From positions 1-53,145 of the forward strand of contig CAILIB010000015.1 in NCBI GenBank assembly GCA_903834195.1: a stretch of 53,145 bases of DNA. Direction: 5' to 3'. Positions 45,955 to 53,145 of this stretch are shown here, one piece after another. The notes below the pieces were generated by a model. The model was not told the DNA's origin. It was given only the letters and a program-made list of their open reading frames with translations, and did not search any database. A program made the position numbers and the translations under genes. Within the stretch, counting starts at the first letter, position 1, and every line of letters starts with the position of its first letter. The stretch comes from an uncultured Candidatus Berkelbacteria bacterium (lineage in GTDB: Bacteria > Patescibacteriota > UBA1384 > CAILIB01).

Positions 45955-45982
45955 AATATAGCAGGAGTATATAAAAAGTCTA
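45955..45982 (-). promoter_or_regulatory. Candidate promoter for the 45-aa small gene
   Basis: Minus strand TAGACT (45982-45977), 16-bp spacer, TATATT (45960-45955). Confidence 0.45.
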
Positions 45983-46027
45983 GAAAAATGGCGTGACAAC
46001 CAGGTTTAAATCTGCCAGTATATCTGT

Positions 46028-47311
46028 ATGTTAGATATCAAATTGATCCGAGAAAACCCTGAATTAGTCCGTGACGGAATGCGTCGCAAGTGCGTTGATC
46101 CGCAGGTGGTTGATAATGTTCTCAAATTAGATGAAGAGCGTCGTGAGCTGCGTAAACAGACAGAAGCAGAGCAGGCACGCTTGAATGAGTCATCTCAGAA
46201 GATGGCAACAGCATCTCCAGAAGAGCGCGAAACACTTCGGGCTGATTTACGTACACTATCGGATGGTATTCAAGACAAAAACAATAAGTTAGGTGAGTTG
46301 GATGAGCGTTTTCTCGTTTTGATGCGCATTATTCCAAATATTCCAGATGCTGACGTTCCAGATGGTAAAACAGATAAGGAGAACGTAGTTATTCGCACAG
46401 AAGGAGTAAAGCGTGAATTTGGGTTTACACCGAAGGATCACGAGGAATTGGCACAAGCTCTCGATTTGCTTGATATGGAACGGGGAGTGAAAGTTTCAGG
46501 AGCAAAGTTTTATTACTTGAAAAATCAACTTGTTATTCTAGAAAACGCAGTGTTACGTTTCGCACTCGATGTACTACGTGGAAAAGGATTTACTCTGATG
46601 ACAGTGCCTAATATGGCGAGGGCCGATGCATTCTATGGCGCAGGTCACTTTTCGACGCCAGAAGATGCCGAAGACGGTGATGCCTACAGGTTAGAGCGTG
46701 ATAACCTATATCTTGTTGGTACGGCTGAAGTTGGGTTGGTTAACTACCATGCCGACGAAACATTGAAAGAAGGTGATTTACCTTTGCGCTACGCAGGAAT
46801 TTCACCATGTTACCGTCGTGAAGCTGGTACATATGGGAAAGAGACTCGTGGATTATATCGAGTACATCAGTTCAATAAGGTTGAAATGGTAACCCTTGTG
46901 CGTCCAGAAGACTCAGTTCGAGAGCACTCGATGTTACTAGCTGTTGCTGAAGAATTACTTACAAAGCTTGGGCTACATTATCAGGTAGTTCTAAACTGTG
47001 CCGGTGATTTAGGTCAGCCACAATCAAAGAAGTGGGATATTGAAACCTGGATGCCTGGTATGGGCAAATATGGTGAAACTCATTCATGTTCAAATGACAC
47101 CGATTATCAGGCTCGTACATTGAATATAAAGTACCGAGTGAATGCTCAGGAAAAAGCAACGGCGTATGTGCATACACTCAATAATACTGCGCTGGCTTCT
47201 CCGCGTATTCTGATTGCATTACTCGAGAATTATCAGGAAGAAGATGGTAGTATCACAATTCCAGAAGTTCTTCGTCCGTATACTGGATTTGATCGAATTT
47301 CCCGAGCATAA
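46028..47311 (+). CDS. serS: Seryl-tRNA synthetase
   Basis: MLDIKLIRENPELVRDGMRRK; ISPCYRREAGTYGKETRGLYRVHQFNKVE; NNTALASPRILIALLENYQEEDGSITIPEVLRPY. Confidence 0.97.
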   Translation: MLDIKLIRENPELVRDGMRRKCVDPQVVDNVLKLDEERRELRKQTEAEQARLNESSQKMATASPEERETLRADLRTLSDGIQDKNNKLGELDERFLVLMRIIPNIPDADVPDGKTDKENVVIRTEGVKREFGFTPKDHEELAQALDLLDMERGVKVSGAKFYYLKNQLVILENAVLRFALDVLRGKGFTLMTVPNMARADAFYGAGHFSTPEDAEDGDAYRLERDNLYLVGTAEVGLVNYHADETLKEGDLPLRYAGISPCYRREAGTYGKETRGLYRVHQFNKVEMVTLVRPEDSVREHSMLLAVAEELLTKLGLHYQVVLNCAGDLGQPQSKKWDIETWMPGMGKYGETHSCSNDTDYQARTLNIKYRVNAQEKATAYVHTLNNTALASPRILIALLENYQEEDGSITIPEVLRPYTGFDRISRA

Positions 47312-47340
47312 GGCATAATGTACTATTCTCATTTTCAGAG

Positions 47341-47368
47341 ACGCTAGACTAGTCTAGGCGTTTATTTT
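47341..47368 (+). terminator. Intrinsic terminator downstream of serS
   Basis: ACGCTAGACTAGTCTAGGCGT then TTATTTT. Confidence 0.75.
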
Positions 47369-47418
47369 CGGTTGGTGTACGGTATGTGCACGCGCGTACT
47401 TTATCCGTAATTACTCCT

Positions 47419-48510
47419 ATGAAACTACGAGTTATTCTTTGTTGTGCACTTGTATTAGTACCTAGTTTTGCACATGCGAAAACCGCTACTACTATCTGGA
47501 GGGCTAAGCCGCCTTTTCACATTGTTCCAGCTGCAACTGGTGCTGGGTATTCTCCTTCTGATATTCGGAATGCCTACGGGATTCCTGGTTCATATTCTGG
47601 AGTGGCAACTAAAATTGCCATTGTTGATGCGTACGTGCCAAATCAGATTAAACATGATCTTGATGTATTCAGTTCAGCGTTTAAACTCCCAGCTATGGCA
47701 AGCGGATGTAGTGTTACGACCGGTCCACACCCGTGCCTACAAGTGGTAGGAGGTTCAAATAGTATTATTGACGCTGGCTGGGCAACTGAAGCTGATCTTG
47801 ATGTTGAATGGGCTCATGCAATTGCTCCACAGGCAGATATTGTAGTGGTTTCGGCTACGAGTGATTCGTTAAATGACTTAATGGCAGCTGTAGATAAAGC
47901 TACAGTACTCTCACCAAATGTTGTTTCACTAAGTTGGGGCGGGAATGAGTTCTCTGGTGAAACTGCACTCGCAAGTCATTTTAATAATCCAACCATTACC
48001 TACGTTGCTTCGTCTGGAGATAGTGGAACAGGAACGTCTTTTCCAGCGGTGATACCTTCAGTATTAAGTGTTGGTGGAACTTCCTTGCATGTAAGTGGTC
48101 GCACTATTACAGAGGTGGCTTGGAAAGGGTCGGGAGGAGGGATAAGCAAGTATTTTGCAAAACCTACTTACCAAAATGGATTTGTAATCGGAACTAAACG
48201 TGCAGTTCCGGATGTCTCATATAACGCTGATCCTGCAACAGGGTATCGAGTGTACTCATCAAAGCAAGGTTGGATTGAGGTAGGGGGAACAAGTGCTGGT
48301 GCTCCACAATGGGCTGCACTTATCGCTGGAATTTCCTCACAGAATCGGTCTAGGGCCGTCTCAAATCTGTACTTCAAAGTATCGTTGTTTAGAGATATAA
48401 TTTCGGGCAAAAACGGTAGTTGTGCACAGTTTTGTGTAGCACGGGATGGGTTTGATACAGTCACAGGGTTGGGTTCACCAAAAGCATCACTCATATCAAC
48501 GCTATTTTAA
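47419..48510 (+). CDS. Secreted sedolisin-like (S53) serine peptidase
   Basis: Signal peptide MKLRVILCCALVLVPSFAHA; TEADLDVEWAHAIAPQADI (E/D) and GGTSAGAPQWAAL (S). Confidence 0.85.
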   Translation: MKLRVILCCALVLVPSFAHAKTATTIWRAKPPFHIVPAATGAGYSPSDIRNAYGIPGSYSGVATKIAIVDAYVPNQIKHDLDVFSSAFKLPAMASGCSVTTGPHPCLQVVGGSNSIIDAGWATEADLDVEWAHAIAPQADIVVVSATSDSLNDLMAAVDKATVLSPNVVSLSWGGNEFSGETALASHFNNPTITYVASSGDSGTGTSFPAVIPSVLSVGGTSLHVSGRTITEVAWKGSGGGISKYFAKPTYQNGFVIGTKRAVPDVSYNADPATGYRVYSSKQGWIEVGGTSAGAPQWAALIAGISSQNRSRAVSNLYFKVSLFRDIISGKNGSCAQFCVARDGFDTVTGLGSPKASLISTLF

Positions 48511-48587
48511 CTCTGCTCAACCTTCCTATTTCAGGATATAGTCGCTATAGTGAACCCTGCATATATAGACAATAGAATCTACTTTCC

Positions 48588-51134
48588 ATGAGTGTACTCG
48601 AACGGTTATTCAATGATGTGAGCGGACAGTTCCTCAGGCGCCAGAAACGGACGCTCGAAAAAGTAGGCTCATTTGAAGAAGGTGTTAAAGAGCTTTCTGA
48701 TACTCAGTTGGCAGCACGTGCTGCAGAATTACGAAGTGCAATTCAGACTAAAGCTGCAGATCAAAGTCATGATCCATTAGCAATGTTAGAAATTGCTGAT
48801 CGTGTACGTGAGAAAAAGGAAATCAACGCAATTTTGGATGAGTTTCTTCCAGAGGTGTACGCACTGGTACGAGAAGCAGGGCGTCGTACTGTAAATCAAC
48901 GGCACTTTGACGTTCAAATTCTCGGTGGTATTGCGTTGCATCAGGGAAGCATTGCAGAAATGCGTACTGGTGAAGGAAAAACCTTGGTTGCTACGCTTCC
49001 ACTTTCACTTAATGCAATGCTTGGCCGCGGCGCACATCTTGTCACAGTGAACGATTATTTGGCACGTCGTGATGCAACAACGTACGCACCAATTTATCAG
49101 TTGCTTGGGCTGAGTGTTGGTGTAATTAATCACGATGCCTCTTTCCGTTACCACGAAGGTGAGATGGTCTCAGTGACTCGTCAAGAAGCCTATGCCTGTG
49201 ATATTACCTATGGCACAAACAATGAGTTCGGTTTTGATTACCTGCGTGACAACATGGTGCAAGATGCATCTCAGCTTGTGCAGAGAGAACAGTTCTTCGC
49301 AATTGTGGATGAGGTAGACTCAATCCTGATTGATGAGGCTCGTACTCCGCTTATTATTTCTGGCCCAGCTGAAGAATCTGCTGATCAGTATGTTCAGTTT
49401 GCTAAGTTAGTGCCGCGTCTTAAACTTGAGAAAGATTACACAGTTGATGAAAAAGATCGTGTAGTAAGTCTTACTCAAGATGGTATTACTAAAATGGAAC
49501 AGTTGCTCGGTGTAGAAAACATCTACGGAGAAGAAGTTCAGCTTGCATACCATCTTGAAGAGGCGCTAAAAGCTAATATCCTTTTCCGTCGAGATAAAGA
49601 TTACATCGTTCAAGAAGGAGAAGTTGTTATTGTTGATGAACATACTGGTCGTCTTATGCCAGGTCGCCGTTATTCTGAAGGGTTGCACCAAGCAATTGAG
49701 GCAAAAGAAGGTGTGCGTGTTCAGCGTGAGAACAATACATTAGGAACAATTTCATTCCAGAATTTATTCCGTATGTATACCAAGTTAGCTGGTATGACTG
49801 GTACTGCGGCAACAGAAGCTGAAGAGTTCATTAAAATTTACGGGCTTGAAGTAATTACTATTCCGACCAATCAAGAGATGGTTCGTAAAGATTTTCCTGA
49901 TCGTATCTACAAAACTGAGGAAGGTAAGTACAAGGCAGTAATTAAGGATATTAAAGAACTGAACGCAGCCGGCCGACCTATCTTAATTGGTACTATTTCT
50001 GTTGAGAAGAATGAGTATCTTGCTGAACTACTGAAGCGTAGTGGGGTAAAGCATGAAGTATTAAATGCAAAGAATAACGAACGTGAAGCTGCAATTATTG
50101 CTCAAGCAGGGCGTAAAGGAGCGGTAACACTTGCAACTAACATTGCCGGTCGTGGAACTGACATTATTCTTGGTGGTGTAATGCCAAAGCGTGATGCATT
50201 CGAGAAAGAAGTTGAATTTAAAAAGGCTCTTGAAACTTGGCAAGCAAACCATGATGAAGTAGTAAAACTTGGTGGGCTTCACGTTTTAGGAACAGAGCGA
50301 CATGAGTCACGTCGTATTGATAATCAGTTACGTGGTCGTGCAGGACGCCAAGGTGATCCAGGCTCCTCACAGTTCTACGTTTCAACTGAAGATGATCTAA
50401 TGCGCATCTTTGGTGGCGACCGAATGAAAAACTGGCTAACTGTAATGGGCGTGCCAGAGGATGAACCAATTGAGCATAGTATGCTTTCAAAATCGATTGC
50501 TGCAGCGCAGAAGCGTGTTGAAGGATATAACTTTGATGCTCGTAAGCATGTGGTTCAATTTGACGATGTTCTAAACCGTCATCGTGAGGTTATTTACCGA
50601 CGTCGTCGTAAAATGCTCATTAAGCCAGAGGACATTACTGAAATAGAAGAAGCAATTACTGAAGCTCTTCATCATGAAGCGCGCCACCTTACAGGTCTGC
50701 ACACTACTGGATACCACACAGAGTGGAATGTAGAACGACTTACGCGTGATTTAGCTGCGCTTGTTGGCATGACCGAAGCTGTACGGGTAGAGCTTCAAAC
50801 AGAACTCACGAGTTACATAAGTGATAGTGGTGTTGAAGATCGTGTTAAAGAAGTTCTTGAGGAAGCATATGCTGCCAAGAAAAAAGAATTTGAATCAGTG
50901 TACCCATATATGCTCCGTGCAATCTACCTAGGAACTATTGACATGCTTTGGGTAGAGCACCTTACCACTATGCAAGAACTTCGAGGAAGTGTTGGTCTTA
51001 AAGCATATGCCCAAGCAGATCCTCTTGTAGTGTATAAGTCAGAGGGGTATCGTCTATTTCAACAGTTAATTACAAGTGTAGATTTACAGACAGCCAGAAC
51101 AGTTCTACGAGTGCAAAACGTGCAGACTGCCTGA
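48588..51134 (+). CDS. secA: Preprotein translocase ATPase SecA
   Basis: MRTGEGKTLVATLPLSLNAM; VDEVDSILIDEARTPLIISGP; NIAGRGTDIILGG; RGRAGRQGDPGSSQFYVS. Confidence 0.98.
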   Translation: MSVLERLFNDVSGQFLRRQKRTLEKVGSFEEGVKELSDTQLAARAAELRSAIQTKAADQSHDPLAMLEIADRVREKKEINAILDEFLPEVYALVREAGRRTVNQRHFDVQILGGIALHQGSIAEMRTGEGKTLVATLPLSLNAMLGRGAHLVTVNDYLARRDATTYAPIYQLLGLSVGVINHDASFRYHEGEMVSVTRQEAYACDITYGTNNEFGFDYLRDNMVQDASQLVQREQFFAIVDEVDSILIDEARTPLIISGPAEESADQYVQFAKLVPRLKLEKDYTVDEKDRVVSLTQDGITKMEQLLGVENIYGEEVQLAYHLEEALKANILFRRDKDYIVQEGEVVIVDEHTGRLMPGRRYSEGLHQAIEAKEGVRVQRENNTLGTISFQNLFRMYTKLAGMTGTAATEAEEFIKIYGLEVITIPTNQEMVRKDFPDRIYKTEEGKYKAVIKDIKELNAAGRPILIGTISVEKNEYLAELLKRSGVKHEVLNAKNNEREAAIIAQAGRKGAVTLATNIAGRGTDIILGGVMPKRDAFEKEVEFKKALETWQANHDEVVKLGGLHVLGTERHESRRIDNQLRGRAGRQGDPGSSQFYVSTEDDLMRIFGGDRMKNWLTVMGVPEDEPIEHSMLSKSIAAAQKRVEGYNFDARKHVVQFDDVLNRHREVIYRRRRKMLIKPEDITEIEEAITEALHHEARHLTGLHTTGYHTEWNVERLTRDLAALVGMTEAVRVELQTELTSYISDSGVEDRVKEVLEEAYAAKKKEFESVYPYMLRAIYLGTIDMLWVEHLTTMQELRGSVGLKAYAQADPLVVYKSEGYRLFQQLITSVDLQTARTVLRVQNVQTA

Positions 51135-51213
51135 GTATGTCCTATACTAGTAAGGATTAAGAACTTCCTTAGCGAGTAACCGTAAGGGTTCTCAGTATAT
51201 CTATAGATCTGAT

Positions 51214-51870
51214 ATGGCCGAACTCATTCAACTCGACGCTGCCGCAAAGCTGGTAGGCAAATCTGAAGTAACACTCCGTCGTCTCGTTAAATCTGGCAAA
51301 GTTAAAGCTCACAAGGAAAAAACCTTAACTGGGTTTATTTATCGTGTCGATTCAGCTGAGGTATTATCCTACTATAATCTTCGTGAAGAAGCAGTGGCGG
51401 GGGCGATTGCCAGTACTCAACAGGTTGAGACACCAGAACAACCAAAGGCTACTGTTGCCTCTGTAGAGAGTGTTCCTGGACATGGCGAAGAACATAAACC
51501 TGCTCATACAGGTCATGCAATTCCATCAAATGGAAAAATGCGCCTGGCTGTGGCAAATGAAACTGGTAATTCTGCTGAATATTGGTTAAAACGTGCCGAA
51601 GTGTACGAAGAAAAATACCATCATGAGCTGCAAAAGGTTTCTCAAATGCGTGAAGAGCTTGGTGTATGGCGGGGGAGGGCCGAGCATGCTCAAGCGATGC
51701 TTATGAAGATGCTTCCTGCTGCAGGAAATCCAATTGAAGTACCTGCAGGTACGCCTGCAAAGCAGTCCAAAAAAGAGTCGAGTAGCTGGGCGGTTGTGTA
51801 TATTACCGCAGTCTCTGTAATCTTTGTACTTACAGCTATAGCGCTCGGATATATTTTCTTGAGTAAATAA
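51214..51870 (+). CDS. N-terminal helix-turn-helix (excisionase/MerR-like) protein with C-terminal TM anchor
   Basis: MAELIQLDAAAKLVGKSEVTLRRLVKSGKVKAHKEKTLTGFIYRVDSAEV ... WAVVYITAVSVIFVLTAIALGYIFLSK. Confidence 0.65.
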   Translation: MAELIQLDAAAKLVGKSEVTLRRLVKSGKVKAHKEKTLTGFIYRVDSAEVLSYYNLREEAVAGAIASTQQVETPEQPKATVASVESVPGHGEEHKPAHTGHAIPSNGKMRLAVANETGNSAEYWLKRAEVYEEKYHHELQKVSQMREELGVWRGRAEHAQAMLMKMLPAAGNPIEVPAGTPAKQSKKESSSWAVVYITAVSVIFVLTAIALGYIFLSK

Positions 51871-51877
51871 TACCCAT

Positions 51878-52240
51878 ATGAACAATCGTATGCCCGTGTT
51901 AGTCAGTTGGATTATCGAAAGCCTTGTACTGCTTGTGGTGTCTAATATTGTGCCAGGGTTCTCAATTACTTCTTTCTATACTTCCTTGGCGGTGGTAGCA
52001 ATTCTGGCAGTGGTGAATGCCTTTATACGTCCATTATTGCTTCTGCTAACCTTGCCAATAAACCTGATCTCACTCGGATTATTTACGTTCGTTATCAACG
52101 CAGGAATGTTACTCTTGGTATCAGATATCGTCAAAGGGTTTACCATAGATGGATTTGCACCGGCGTTTTATGCGGCGCTACTCATCTCCCTTATTAATAT
52201 GATTATCGACAAAATTACCCGCAAACCTGTGCAGTACTAG
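51878..52240 (+). CDS. Phage holin family IV-like (PF04020-type) small membrane protein
   Basis: Four hydrophobic segments; NAFIRPLLLLLTLPINLISLGLFTFVINAGMLLLVSDIVKGF. Confidence 0.85.
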   Translation: MNNRMPVLVSWIIESLVLLVVSNIVPGFSITSFYTSLAVVAILAVVNAFIRPLLLLLTLPINLISLGLFTFVINAGMLLLVSDIVKGFTIDGFAPAFYAALLISLINMIIDKITRKPVQY

Positions 52241-52554
52241 GCAGGCATATCAGGTAAGGATGGCTGAGGTGCAGTTTCTTCAATCGGAGTAGCTGGAGTT
52301 TCAGCTACAGGTTCAACAATAGGATTCTCTGCAACAACATCTTCCTTTGCAGGTGTAAGTGGAACACCTTCGGAATGAACTGTGCGCCCACTAAGATCTT
52401 CGAGCATTTGTAGATTCAGTACTGCAACTGCTGGATGTCCGGCCCGAGTTACAACAAATAGCTCCTTGTTTTCGTCTGCACGCTGTAGGACGTCGTGAAT
52501 CTGTGTAGTGATTTGGTCTTCGGTCAAAATGTTGTCGAGTTCAACGTGAAGCAT
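52237..52554 (-). CDS. Phd/YefM-like antitoxin-fold protein with acidic/proline-rich tail, no adjacent toxin
   Basis: MLHVELDNILTEDQITTQIHDVLQRADENKELFVVTRAGHPAVAVLNLQMLEDLSG. Confidence 0.6.
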   Translation of the reverse strand: MLHVELDNILTEDQITTQIHDVLQRADENKELFVVTRAGHPAVAVLNLQMLEDLSGRTVHSEGVPLTPAKEDVVAENPIVEPVAETPATPIEETAPQPSLPDMPA

Positions 52555-52637
52555 GGGACTAAATTTAGTGGATAATAGGCTCTGGATACCTCAGGTAAGA
52601 TCTAGGTATTTTTAGGATACCCTGCTATGCTGAGATC

Positions 52638-53145
52638 ATGCAACACACCGTCCACCATGAAACACTTTCGAACGGAATTTCTCTGATTGTTGTCCCACTT
52701 CCAGGCACGGCTGCAGTAACGAGCGTTGTCTTTATGGAAGTTGGTTCGCGCTACGAGTCAGACGCTCAGCAAGGGCTTGCCCACTTCACTGAACATATGG
52801 TGTTCAAAGGTGGAAAACGGTATCAAACTGCTCAAGCAATTGCCCAGGCGCTGGACGCTGTAGGAGGAGACTTTAACGCGTTCACCACCCAAGAATTTAC
52901 TGGATTCTATACTAAAACCGCAGCTGAACATGCTGAGCTTGGTGTAGATGTACTTTCAGACATGTTGCTCAACGCAGCGTTTCCTGAAGATGAATTAAAC
53001 CGAGAAAAGGGTGTTATTGTTGAGGAAATCAACATGTATGAAGACATGCCAATGCGTAAGGTTGATCATCTTTTCATGCAGTTACTTTTCGGTGACTCAC
53101 CGCTTGGTCGACCAATTGCTGGAACCAAAAAGAGTGTAACTTCAT
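52638..53145 (+). CDS. M16 family zinc peptidase (3' truncated by window end)
   Basis: MQHTVHHETLSNGISLIVVPLPGTAAVTSVVFMEVGSRYESDAQQGLAHFTEHMVFKGGKRY (HxxEH). Open frame to the window end; absent from the ORF track. Confidence 0.93.
   Translation, partial: MQHTVHHETLSNGISLIVVPLPGTAAVTSVVFMEVGSRYESDAQQGLAHFTEHMVFKGGKRYQTAQAIAQALDAVGGDFNAFTTQEFTGFYTKTAAEHAELGVDVLSDMLLNAAFPEDELNREKGVIVEEINMYEDMPMRKVDHLFMQLLFGDSPLGRPIAGTKKSVTS

Noticed and set aside
51878-52240. Prophage interpretation of the holin-like gene and the baseplate J-like protein
   Set aside because: No terminase, capsid, portal or integrase genes in the window; both sit among housekeeping or envelope genes.
1-53145. CRISPR array or cas genes
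   Set aside because: No regularly spaced identical 23-47 bp repeats and no Cas motifs seen; the R1/R2/R3 repeats are too few and irregularly spaced.
1-53145. Alternative genetic code (UGA recoded, as in some CPR lineages)
   Set aside because: TGA acts as a normal stop (e.g. the 347-aa and 300-aa ORFs), and conserved housekeeping ORFs have no in-frame TGA.

Overview
The window looks like a chromosomal segment of a CPR/Patescibacteria-like bacterium using the standard code (TGA is a normal stop). This placement is an inference from gene content. (1) 1-13519: a tightly packed + strand operon. It holds the C-terminus of a VirB4/TraC-like T4SS ATPase, a membrane protein with a C39-like cysteine peptidase domain, a PEGA/TolB-like propeller protein, a protein resembling a catalytically dead NlpC/P60, a 2390-aa secreted protein with about 15 divergent internal repeats, and a GspE/PilB-type ATPase lacking the Cys zinc module. 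(2) 13.5-19.9 kb: an accessory region with a lipoprotein, a PIN/RHH toxin-antitoxin pair, an HExxH protein, and a cassette-like array of two orphan ORFs. Each array module has a terminator and a repeat, and the outer repeats match the 3' end of tRNA-Ser(CGA). (3) 19.9-25.7 kb: the origin region yidC-yidD-rnpA-rpmH / dnaA-dnaN-recF with phased DnaA boxes and a DnaA-trio-like tract. (4) 25.7-53.1 kb: mostly housekeeping genes (M3 peptidase, RelBE-like TA, RNase J, UDG, PBP2-MreDCB, MltG, RuvX, FtsA/PilM-like protein, histidine kinase, short AlaRS, GreA, LysRS, SerRS, sedolisin, SecA, M16 peptidase). A 45-aa gene absent from the ORF track lies antisense between lysS and serS. The main candidates for undescribed biology are the 1-13.5 kb T4SS-like operon and the tRNA-Ser-associated cassette array.
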